Positions 36,650 to 44,618 of a stretch of 51,498 bases of DNA are shown in pieces. The DNA comes from Gemmatimonadota bacterium (GTDB lineage: Bacteria > Latescibacterota > UBA2968 > UBA8231): contig JABHFS010000042.1 of NCBI GenBank assembly GCA_018672475.1, forward strand, positions 1 through 51,498. Reading direction: 5' to 3'. Positions within the stretch are counted from its first letter, which is position 1, and the number at the start of each line of letters is the position of its first letter. The notes under the pieces were generated by a model. That model saw nothing but the letters and a program-made list of their open reading frames with translations, did not search any database and was not told the origin of the DNA. The position numbers and the translations under genes are program-made.

Positions 36650-37660
36650 TTACCGCCCCATTGGGTGAATTTCTTCGGTGAGGTGTTTGACCATTACCGC
36701 CTTGCCGACAAGCGCCAGCAGTTTTTCCCCCTCGACGCTTCGACGGAGGTTGGCGAAGGCGAAATGAGCACGGCGACTCCACGTATCGCGGGTGATACCG
36801 GCGGTATGGGGGGTTAAGAGCACGTTGCGCAGGGCACAAAGTGGGTGGTCAGGCGGCAAAGGCTCGGTGGCGAAAACGTCGAGGCCAGCCCCTAATATGT
36901 TGTTTTCGCGCAGGGCATTGGCCAGGGCACTCTCATCGACGACGGGGCCGCGGCAAGTGTTGATCAATAGGGCATTCGGGCGCATCTGTGCGATTTCTGC
37001 GGCGCCGATAAGGCCTTGCGTTTCGCGGGTCAGCGGCACGTGTAGCGAGAGGATATCGGCGCGAGATAGCGCTTCGCTCAGTGATACACGCTCAATATTG
37101 AGACCGGCGACGATTTTAGCGGACACGGGAAATTCGTCGACATAAAGCAGTTCTGCGCCAAAAACTTTGAGTCTTTGTGCTACCTGTTGGCCAATATGGC
37201 CAAAGCCGATGAGGGCGGCGGTTTTACCGTGGATGGTATAGGTGTTGCGGCCGCTGTTGACTGGATCCCACTGACCATCGCGTATGCCCTGATCCTGGTC
37301 GAGTAGGCGCCGGTAGAGCCCGAGGATCAACGCGAGGGTATGTTCGGCCACGTCGATGGAATTGGTGCCGCCGTTATTGGCTACCGGAATGCCTAGCTCA
37401 GCGCATAAATCGAGGTCCATATGTTCGTAGCCGGCGCTCAATAGCTGGATCAGCTTGAGATGGGGCGCGGTGCGCAACACTTCGGATGAAAGGTGGCCTG
37501 GGAAGAGGATTAGACCGTCGGCGTCGGCGACGATGGCTATTTTATCGGCATCAGCGATGTCGGCGGGATAGGTTTCGATCTGGAAATCTGCTGGAGCCGC
37601 AGCGGTGATTTGCGTCGATAGATCGGAGTCGAGAAAGGTGAAGAAGGGGGTTTTTATCAT
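36650..37660 (-). CDS. D-isomer-specific 2-hydroxyacid dehydrogenase
   Basis: The 336-residue protein has the NAD motif IGFGHIGQQVAQRL, the catalytic HxxxG region LLTPHTAGITRDTW, and LINTCRGPVVDESALANAL. Such enzymes interconvert 2-oxo and D-2-hydroxy acids, for example in serine or glyoxylate metabolism. I use ATG 37660 rather than TTG 37678. It shares the strand with ung, whose start is 6 bases past its stop. Confidence 0.85.
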   Translation of the reverse strand: MIKTPFFTFLDSDLSTQITAAAPADFQIETYPADIADADKIAIVADADGLILFPGHLSSEVLRTAPHLKLIQLLSAGYEHMDLDLCAELGIPVANNGGTNSIDVAEHTLALILGLYRRLLDQDQGIRDGQWDPVNSGRNTYTIHGKTAALIGFGHIGQQVAQRLKVFGAELLYVDEFPVSAKIVAGLNIERVSLSEALSRADILSLHVPLTRETQGLIGAAEIAQMRPNALLINTCRGPVVDESALANALRENNILGAGLDVFATEPLPPDHPLCALRNVLLTPHTAGITRDTWSRRAHFAFANLRRSVEGEKLLALVGKAVMVKHLTEEIHPMGR

Positions 37661-37859
37661 GCAGTATAATCTACACAACAGAACGAGTGGGCGCGAAGTT
37701 GGCGAACTGATTATCCTAAAGGAAGCGTGTTACCGGCAATGAATAATTACTGCTGGTATTGGGCGCGGAGGTGTTGAAATTACTTTGAGAAAAAATCAGC
37801 AAAGGAAGTGACACCCGCAGTGAGTTTAGGGGTTCAAATAGCATACCGCCAGGAAAGTC

Positions 37860-38333
37860 ATGAATGTAGACGAACTTTACCGCCGCTATGGCCCGATGGT
37901 CATCCGGCGGTGCACACAACTCTTACGCGATGAGGACCAGGCGCTCGATGCCGCACAAGACGTCTTTGTGCGCTTGATGGAGCGGCAGGACCGCCTTAAG
38001 GACGACTATCCCTCAAGCCTGCTCTACCGCATGGCCACCAACCTCTGCCTCAATCGTATCCGCGATGCCAAGCGGTGGAAGACAACGGCCGACCCGGACC
38101 TGTTGGATCAGATCGCCGACTGGGACGATACCGAAGGGCGCACCGAGGCTCTGTCGGTACTCGACCGGCTTTTCGGCCGCGAGCGTGAATCGACTTGCAC
38201 GATGGCCGTTTTGCACTATGTCGACGGCATGACCTTGGAGCAGGTGGCCAATGAGGTGAGCATGTCGGTGTCCGGCGTAAGAAAAAGATTGCGCGGTTTG
38301 CGCGCATCGCTGCAAGAATTGGAGAGGTCATGA
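37860..38333 (+). CDS. ECF RNA polymerase sigma factor
   Basis: The 157-residue protein has region 2 (ALDAAQDVFVRLMERQ and YRMATNLCLNRIRD) and region 4 (VDGMTLEQVANEVSMSVSGV) of ECF sigma factors. AGGAAAG precedes the ATG. Its stop overlaps the anti-sigma start (ATGA at 38330-38333), the usual sign of a sigma/anti-sigma pair. About 180 bases upstream, to the divergent dehydrogenase, should contain its promoter, possibly autoregulated. Confidence 0.92.
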   Translation: MNVDELYRRYGPMVIRRCTQLLRDEDQALDAAQDVFVRLMERQDRLKDDYPSSLLYRMATNLCLNRIRDAKRWKTTADPDLLDQIADWDDTEGRTEALSVLDRLFGRERESTCTMAVLHYVDGMTLEQVANEVSMSVSGVRKRLRGLRASLQELERS

Positions 38334-39093
38334 ATCAGCAAGAGCAACGGTCAATAAGCGACTACCAACTCGAACGCTATTTATTGCGTGAGTTGCCGGC
38401 GGCGGACTTGGCCGCAGTAGCGCGCGAAATAGCAGCTGACCCCGCGCTCGGCGAACGGCTTGCGGCTCTCGAGCGTTCTAATCAGGAACTGCACCGGCGT
38501 TTCTCGCCCGAGTGGATGAGCGGACAGATCGAGTTAAAACGACAAGTAAGCCGGCAGCGAGAATCGAAGCAGCAGCGGAGCGGGTACCGCCTTTGGGCCG
38601 TGCCAGCCGTGGCCCTACTCCTGGCGGTGGTGGCGGTACCCGCTCTTTTCGATGCTTCACCAGAAGAAGAACCGCAGATAAGGATAAAGGGGGGGGAGAT
38701 GGTCCCCAGTTAACGATCTTTCGCAAGGTGCCGCAAGGAGAAGAGCGTTTGTCCGACGGGGCTTTGGCCCGCAGCGGGGATCTGGTGCAAATAATCTACC
38801 GCTCCGGTGGCCTGAGATATGGGGCGATACTCTCGGTCGACGGGCGCGGTGCGGTGACCCAGCATTTGCCCGTTGCGGGGGGAAAGGCTGTATCCCTCGC
38901 GGCCAAAGATACGCTAGACTATGCATACGAATTAGATGACGCACCGCGAAGGGAGCGCTTTGTTTTTGTCGCGGCCGATATTCGCTTTGACCTGCAGGAG
39001 ATTATCGGGCAATTGAACGAGGGGTCGACATTGGCGTCTACCGCCGAACTCCACTACTTCGAGTTTACGCTTAACAAGCCGTCGGCACCTTAA
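38330..39093 (+). CDS. Anti-sigma-like membrane protein, split by a -1 frameshift
   Basis: Two overlapping frames describe one protein. Frame 1 from ATG 38330 encodes a cytosolic helical domain (DYQLERYLLRELPAADLAAV), a membrane segment (LWAVPAVALLLAVVAVPALF, about residues 88-107), then stops at 38713. Its DUF4384-like continuation (PQLTIFRKVPQGEERLSDGA, then SVDGRGAVTQHLP) is in the -1 frame and ends at 39093. The frames meet at eight G (38689-38696); nine G, or a -1 slip, would give a 254-residue protein. AAGGA lies just upstream and GGGGA...TCCCC could pair, so programmed slippage, phase variation, mutation and sequencing error are all possible. It is coupled to the ECF sigma (ATGA). A membrane anti-sigma sensing the envelope is inferred. 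Confidence 0.75.
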
Positions 39094-39096
39094 ACC

Positions 39097-41202
39097 ATGG
39101 CCATGGTGTTCTTCCTATTCATTCTTATGCTTGGTCTGTCGTGGTCGCAGGCGGCGGCGGATACCGCGGTGCGGCGCTTGGTTTTGGCGGCGGGCGCAAA
39201 CAATGGCGGTGTCGATCGCGATCTTTTGCGTTATGCCGTTTCCGACGCGGAGAATTTTGTCCGGGTGTTGGAGGAGATGGGCGGTTTGGATCCGGCTGAT
39301 GTGTTGCTATTACGCGATCCTGATCTCGCGGATTTCGAGCAGGGTTTGCACGAATTGTCGCGGCGGGTGACGGCGGCCAACCGTCGGGGGGACCGTCTTG
39401 AGGTCCTGCTCTATTATTCGGGGCACGCGGACGAAGAGGGTTTATTGTTGGCAGGGGAGCATCTGGATTATTCGCTATTGCGGCGGGAATTAGGGGCGGC
39501 TACCGCGGACGTGCATATCGCGGTCCTCGATGCTTGTGCCTCCGGGGCGATTACCCGGATTAAGGGTGGACAGCGGCAACAATCGTTTTTGGTCGACGAG
39601 TCTTTTGATATGCGAGGCTACGCCTTTTTGACATCGAGTTCGGCCGATGAGGCGGCGCAGGAGTCGGATGCGGTTCAGGCCTCGTTTTTTACGCACTATC
39701 TTGTCTCTGGTATGCGTGGTGCGGCAGATGTGACGGGCGATGGCCGGGTGACACTCAACGAAGCCTACCAATTCGCCTTTGCAGAGACCTTGGCGCGGAC
39801 CACGGGAACGATGGGTGGGGCCCAACACCCGGCCTATGATATCAAGATGAGCGGCACCGGTGATGTGGTGATGACCGATGTGCGTCGCCATGTCGCTGGT
39901 TTGTCTTTTGCCGAAGCCCTCGAAGGTAGGCTCTATGTCCGCAACGGCAACCGCCACTTGGTCGCCGAACTCTACAAACCGGCGGGGCGGGCGGTGGAAC
40001 TGGGGTTAGAACCGGGCCATTATACCTTGCATCTGGAAACGAGCAGAGGGGGGCTGCGATTGGCTGAGTTGGTCTTGGCTGAGGGCGAGCGGGCCGGTTT
40101 GGGAACAGGAGATTTTCGCGCGATTGCTTTGGAGCGCACGGTTTCGCGCGGAAGTGAAGAGCGGGGAATCACGCTTGGACTTAGCGAGGACCACCATATC
40201 GAAATCGAGACCGGTGAGGGCTATACCTTATCGATGGGTTTGTTGACCAATACTCAGGACAAGGCCTTCCGCGGCGCGCAATTTGCGTGGTTGGTCAACC
40301 AAGCCCGCGAACGCGCCGGCACCCAGATCAGTGGTATCGGCAACTTGAGTCTTAAAGCGATCAAGGGCTGGCAGGTGTCCGGGGTGGTGAACTGGGCGAT
40401 GGGGCCGATTCAGGGCAGTCAGGTCGGGGTGTTGAATATTGCGCCGCAAGTGCGCGGTTGGCAGTTAGCCGGGTCGACGAATATCGCCGGTAAGATCCGC
40501 GGTTGGCAAGTTTCTAGCGCGATGAATTTCGCCGATGAGGTCAAGGGCGGGCAGTTCGGCGCTATAAACGTAGCGGGCAAGGTCAAGGGCTGGCAGTTCG
40601 GCATGATCAATGTCTCGGGCGATATCGAGGACGGTCTGCCCGTCGGCTTGATTAATTATTCGCGCAGCGGTCTGTTCAACCTCAGCGCTTGGCGCGATGA
40701 GATTGGCTTGAATATGCTGACACTGACTTCGGGCAGCCGATCCTTTTATTCTTCATTTACCACCGGTTTTAAGGAAGACGCCGGCCGGCGGACCTGGGCG
40801 ATGGGAGTGGGTTTCGGTTTGCAGAAGAGTTGGCCCTGGACTTTTCTCAGCCTGGATGTGAACCAATACCGAATCAGCCGTGATCTCGACGGCGATTATA
40901 GTGTCCATATCGATGTCAATCCGCCGACCGTCGACCTCAATTGGAGACAGCCGAGCATCGACAATTTTCTAACGCGGATCAAAATAGAAACCGGAGTAGT
41001 GCTCGACCCGCACACTTCCGCCTGGCTCACGCCTTTTTGGTCAGAGGGCAGTTTGTCGTTGTTTGGCGGGGTTTCGGCGAATCATCTATGGGCCGATGGC
41101 AATCCCCGCTTGGTTGAACTGGATAATGGTTATGACCGCGAGTGGGAAGATGATCTTTTTGTCTGGCCGGGTTTTTTCTTTGGCCTGCGCTACGGTCGCT
41201 AA
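39097..41202 (+). CDS. Exported caspase-like peptidase with surface-repeat C-terminus
   Basis: The 701-residue protein has a signal peptide (about residues 1-21) and a peptidase C14 domain (about 26-260): catalytic His in LLYYSGHADEEG and Cys in VLDACASGA, with TSSSADEAAQES after it. From about residue 408 there are roughly six 14-16-residue repeats of the GWQxG..N pattern (KGWQVSGVVNWAMGPIQGSQ and on), like LA_2272 surface repeats, then a beta-rich C-terminus that may be an outer-membrane barrel (final LRYGR). It lies 3 bases after the anti-sigma frame and is probably co-transcribed with the sigma factor. Caspase cleaves after Arg or Lys in bacterial relatives; the target is unknown. Confidence 0.85.
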   Translation: MAMVFFLFILMLGLSWSQAAADTAVRRLVLAAGANNGGVDRDLLRYAVSDAENFVRVLEEMGGLDPADVLLLRDPDLADFEQGLHELSRRVTAANRRGDRLEVLLYYSGHADEEGLLLAGEHLDYSLLRRELGAATADVHIAVLDACASGAITRIKGGQRQQSFLVDESFDMRGYAFLTSSSADEAAQESDAVQASFFTHYLVSGMRGAADVTGDGRVTLNEAYQFAFAETLARTTGTMGGAQHPAYDIKMSGTGDVVMTDVRRHVAGLSFAEALEGRLYVRNGNRHLVAELYKPAGRAVELGLEPGHYTLHLETSRGGLRLAELVLAEGERAGLGTGDFRAIALERTVSRGSEERGITLGLSEDHHIEIETGEGYTLSMGLLTNTQDKAFRGAQFAWLVNQARERAGTQISGIGNLSLKAIKGWQVSGVVNWAMGPIQGSQVGVLNIAPQVRGWQLAGSTNIAGKIRGWQVSSAMNFADEVKGGQFGAINVAGKVKGWQFGMINVSGDIEDGLPVGLINYSRSGLFNLSAWRDEIGLNMLTLTSGSRSFYSSFTTGFKEDAGRRTWAMGVGFGLQKSWPWTFLSLDVNQYRISRDLDGDYSVHIDVNPPTVDLNWRQPSIDNFLTRIKIETGVVLDPHTSAWLTPFWSEGSLSLFGGVSANHLWADGNPRLVELDNGYDREWEDDLFVWPGFFFGLRYGR

Positions 41203-41509
41203 GTCGAAGAAGACATTGAGGATTATATCTATTCTTGGGATTGAATCCAGAATACTCCGTGGAAGATCGGTCGCTCAACGATTGAACTATTCTGTTTCTA
41301 TTGATGGTTTACGGCGAATGCGAGGTTGCGGTATACGCGACGGATCTGAACGCCAACATGACTTGCAGACCTTTCCCGACGTACAAGAGAATGATGGGGA
41401 TTTCCACGAGGCGGTATTTGAGTCGCAAGGGGACAAAGTGGGGTAAGGGGGGCTGTGGTTTCAGGCCGAGTGCGGGTGTCGAGTGTGCTGCGGCCTTGAA
41501 CGAGCTATG
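41203..41509. other. Intergenic region, nothing recognised
   Basis: About 307 bases between convergent genes contain no convincing ORF, RNA or repeat. Short open frames here read as shadows. No clear hairpin followed by a T-tract was seen. Confidence 0.5.
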
Positions 41510-43057
41510 TTAGCAATAATTGACCACAAGTTCAATATCCGTCAGGACCAGGTCGCAGGCTAATTGCGGATGGCGGTTGAGCAGAATGACTTCAATGCGG
41601 TGAGAGCCTGGAGGGGTTTTCGCTGGATCTATATTGAAGTTGTGCCAGGCGGCGTTGCTGACATCGGAGATGGGGTTGGGGTCGCCATTGTGGCAGTAGT
41701 TAATGGTGGGGTCGATTAGGGATTCGTCATTCAAGAGAAACCGCACTTGGTCGCCGTCGACCCAATCTTGTAGGCGAAACCGCAGTGTGAGGTCCTTCGG
41801 AGGGAATTCCTGCAGATCGTCGGCAAGATCTAGGGTGAAGTGCGGGCCGGTTATTTTGAATGTCGGATATAGGGCAACCGGTAGGGCGCCGCGCAGGCGG
41901 TCGTGTTTGTAGGCGCCGCGCCAGGACCCGGTCTCTTGGCGGAAACGGTGGGTGATACTGTAGAGTTTATTTTGCTTTTGCAGGGTTTCGCGTTTGCCCA
42001 CTTGGCTCAGTAATTCCCGTTTTGAATCGCGGTCGGCGTGCCAGTTGAAAGCATATATGCCGGTCGCGCCTTGCTGGTGGTATTGCAGGGCGGTGGCTTT
42101 GGTTCGCATGTTATGGCGCGTGGCCTCGTCTTCGGGGCCAGTGGCTGGTCCGGGCACGCCGCCGTCAAAACCGGGATAGAGTGCGATTGTCCTATCGGCG
42201 ATGAGGGAGCGAAAGGCGTTGACCTCGATCGCCGGGTCGGTGCCGGCAGCGCCGGCCGGGATTAGGACGTCGATCAGATCCTCTTTGATCCAGGTCTCGA
42301 CATCGTAGCCAATGCGCTGACATCCCTCAATAGAGCCTGCTACTCGCGCGGCGAGATAAAAGGGCGTGCCGCGTTGTTGCGATATTTCGCGGGTCAGTTC
42401 GCGCGCGGCCCGCATAAAATCAGTCAGCACATAACGGAGGCGATAAGCCTGGTCGTCGGGAAAATGAAAGGGGTGGCGTTGCCAGTCGAGTTCGACGCCG
42501 TCCCAAGTGTAATTTTGGCAGATTTCGCGCAAGTGCTGCAGGCGATTCTCCCGCACCTCGGGCACCGCCATATTCCACGACAGTGCGAACCACTCTTCGG
42601 TGTCCGGACCCAACAGCCATTCGGGATGATCTTTGCGCAGCTGTGTTAGTTCGGTGTGATGAAGCGTCTGCAGGTCGGCTAATTGCGCGCCATCGAAGTG
42701 ATTGTCATTCATTCGCTGTGAGGCGTAGACGTGCAGGCCGAGTTGGTGCCCGCGGTCTATCACGGCCTGTTGCGGGTCCTCGCCGCGATCGAGCATGCGG
42801 CGGATATTCTCGCTATGGGTAAAGGCCGCGGCATTTTCGTAGCGGCGATTATTGACATCGGCTAGCAGTTCCATCTTTTCACTCGGCCAGCGCACAGCGT
42901 GTTCACCGATACACCAGAATAACGCGCCGACCTGGGTGTCTTCGAGGGGGGCGTAGGTTTTGTCGAGGAAGGTTTGCATGGACTGGTCGATGGGTGAATA
43001 GCCGTGGGGGGCTCCATCCCAGTTGTAAATGACATTGTACGCTGTGGGGGATAACAT
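41510..43057 (-). CDS. TIM-barrel glycoside-hydrolase-like protein (paralogue)
   Basis: The 515-residue protein shares its core with 31431-33014: VAGSIEGCQRIGYDVETW here corresponds to IPSSIEGCYEVGMDIKAW there, each followed by a conserved strand before DVLI. Other barrel strands include LGLHVYASQRMNDNHFDGA and WDGVELDWQRHPFHFPD, the latter with a DWxR acid cluster typical of glycosidase-like active sites. A beta-rich C-terminal domain follows from about residue 380. GGAG precedes ATG 43057. No signal peptide; substrate unknown. It stands alone, divergent from a small lipoprotein. Confidence 0.55.
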   Translation of the reverse strand: MLSPTAYNVIYNWDGAPHGYSPIDQSMQTFLDKTYAPLEDTQVGALFWCIGEHAVRWPSEKMELLADVNNRRYENAAAFTHSENIRRMLDRGEDPQQAVIDRGHQLGLHVYASQRMNDNHFDGAQLADLQTLHHTELTQLRKDHPEWLLGPDTEEWFALSWNMAVPEVRENRLQHLREICQNYTWDGVELDWQRHPFHFPDDQAYRLRYVLTDFMRAARELTREISQQRGTPFYLAARVAGSIEGCQRIGYDVETWIKEDLIDVLIPAGAAGTDPAIEVNAFRSLIADRTIALYPGFDGGVPGPATGPEDEATRHNMRTKATALQYHQQGATGIYAFNWHADRDSKRELLSQVGKRETLQKQNKLYSITHRFRQETGSWRGAYKHDRLRGALPVALYPTFKITGPHFTLDLADDLQEFPPKDLTLRFRLQDWVDGDQVRFLLNDESLIDPTINYCHNGDPNPISDVSNAAWHNFNIDPAKTPPGSHRIEVILLNRHPQLACDLVLTDIELVVNYC

Positions 43058-43127
43058 AATTATTTTCTCCTGTGTGGGTCGCGCACAACATACGGAGATA
43101 AAACTCAAGGGGCAAAGGGGTAGAAGG

Positions 43128-43355
43128 ATGGCCAAGATCAGGTGGTTGATTGTGATAATGACTATGTTGGGGTGTGATCTGGCTGATCCGCAAGGGCCGG
43201 GTACGCAATGGGAACGGCCCGAGCAACAGAGATTAGATGCGCTGAAGGAAAAATGCGACGGTCAGCCTTGGGAAAGTGCGGGGGTGGTTTGTCCAGATGA
43301 TATCTTGATTACGACACGCCCCGATACCGCTAGTCGGGTGGGTAAAGGCTCATAA
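43128..43355 (+). CDS. Small lipoprotein
   Basis: A 75-residue protein with an N-terminal lipobox: RWLIVIMTMLGCDLADPQGP, cysteine at residue 15, suggesting export and acylation. The rest is hydrophilic with a second cysteine pair (KEKCDGQPWESAGVVC). An AGAAGG precedes the ATG. Upstream extension to 43029 is not supported. The function is unknown. Confidence 0.6.
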   Translation: MAKIRWLIVIMTMLGCDLADPQGPGTQWERPEQQRLDALKEKCDGQPWESAGVVCPDDILITTRPDTASRVGKGS

Positions 43356-43432
43356 ATGAGTCTATAGGACTACAGCCGGAGTGGCGGCAGGCCTTTTTTT
43401 TTGCTTATTTGAGCCACTGCGAAAGGAGAAAT

Positions 43433-44617
43433 ATGATGGATAATACTATGATTGAAAAAATAACGCGGGCTGTCGACGAAAAACGCTTGCTCGACACGGC
43501 GGTATCCCTGATTGAGCTGCCAAGTCCGACGCTGAGCGCGGGGGCTGTGGCAGATCGACTGGCGGAGATCTTGGTAGCTGAAGGTTTCGCCGTTGAACGA
43601 CCCGAGGCCGACTGGCCAGAAGCGCCGGCGGTAGTCGCCCGATTGGAAAGTGGCGAGCCGGGGCGAGTGTTGCAGTTCGATGGGCATTTGGACACCGTGC
43701 ATTTGCCTTTTGTAGCGCCGAGGATTGAGAATGGCATACTCTACGGATCGGGCTCCTCGGATATGAAGGGCGGTATCGCGGCCTTTGTCGAAGCGTTGAG
43801 GGTTTTGCGGGATACGGATGCTATCCAGCGCGGCGGCGTGATGATTACCGCACACGATCACCACGAGGCGCCCTGGGGCGACCGGCGTCAGTTGTTGGCT
43901 TTGATCCGCGAGGGCTATATCGGCGACGGGGGGTTGTTGCCGGAATATCTCGGCGATGTGTTGCCGGTAGCCGGGCGCGGCATGGCCGTGTTCAGTATTG
44001 AGATCGAGCGAGATGGCGAGCCGGTGCACGAGGTGCTACGACCCGCGGGGTTGCCGGACGTCGTCGGAGTCGGGGCCGAATTGATACAGCGCTTAAAGGC
44101 TTTATGTGAAAGGCTAAGCGCTAAAATAGCACCCCATGTCGGTAGCGATAGCGTATTCGTCGGCCGTATGGAAAGCGGGGAGATTTACAATCAGTCGCCG
44201 GTCAAATGCCGTATTGAGGGCACGCGCCGCTGGGTGGCAGCTGGATCTGAGCCGAAAGCCAAACGCGAATTAGAAGAACTATTGGCGGCTTTAGCGGTAG
44301 AGAGCGGTACGCGGGTTAACCTTGTAGATTGGGTCGTGCCGGGAGATGCCTTCACCGTCGACGAGCAGAGTCCACTTTTTGCCGCATTCCAAGGGGCGCA
44401 CGAAGCGGTGACGGGTAATGTGTTAAAGGTCGGAGCGAAACCCTTTATCGACGATGGCAATGGCTTTATGAATGTTGGTGGGGTACAGGCGTTGACGCAT
44501 GGGCCTTGCGCGACCGGGGCCCATACGCTCGACGAAGAAGTGCCGGTCGCAGAGTTGTTGAGAGTGGCCAAAGTATATGCACTGACCGCGTTTGATTTTT
44601 GCCAGGGGGGAGCCTAA
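43433..44617 (+). CDS. M20-family metallopeptidase/deacylase
   Basis: The 394-residue protein has VLQFDGHLDTVHLPF with the metal His and Asp, YGSGSSDMKGGIAAF, the catalytic region ITAHDHHEAPWG instead of the usual TADEE, and the internal dimerisation part. The altered catalytic segment, with Glu in HHEAP, is a family variant also seen in some deacetylase or carboxypeptidase relatives. AGGAG precedes ATG 43433. One base separates its TAA from the aminotransferase start, so an N-acyl amino acid may be deacylated and then transaminated. Confidence 0.8.
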   Translation: MMDNTMIEKITRAVDEKRLLDTAVSLIELPSPTLSAGAVADRLAEILVAEGFAVERPEADWPEAPAVVARLESGEPGRVLQFDGHLDTVHLPFVAPRIENGILYGSGSSDMKGGIAAFVEALRVLRDTDAIQRGGVMITAHDHHEAPWGDRRQLLALIREGYIGDGGLLPEYLGDVLPVAGRGMAVFSIEIERDGEPVHEVLRPAGLPDVVGVGAELIQRLKALCERLSAKIAPHVGSDSVFVGRMESGEIYNQSPVKCRIEGTRRWVAAGSEPKAKRELEELLAALAVESGTRVNLVDWVVPGDAFTVDEQSPLFAAFQGAHEAVTGNVLKVGAKPFIDDGNGFMNVGGVQALTHGPCATGAHTLDEEVPVAELLRVAKVYALTAFDFCQGGA

Positions 44618-44618
44618 T

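Noticed and set aside
36645..36839. N-terminal extension of the uracil-DNA glycosylase
   Set aside because: It would overlap the upstream dehydrogenase and adds arginine-rich, unconserved sequence; family length fits the GTG start.
38512..38694. A separate start at 38512 for the second anti-sigma frame
   Set aside because: The first 60 codons are an out-of-frame shadow of the first ORF (low-complexity, Gly- and Arg-rich), whereas the domain after the G-run continues the first frame.
40321..40660. DNA-level tandem repeat or CRISPR-like array in the caspase gene
   Set aside because: The units are protein-level repeats of 14-16 residues that differ in base sequence; there is no repeat-spacer structure.
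43029..43127. Upstream extension of the small lipoprotein
   Set aside because: It overlaps the divergent gene's start region, and only the shorter reading places the lipobox at the N-terminus.
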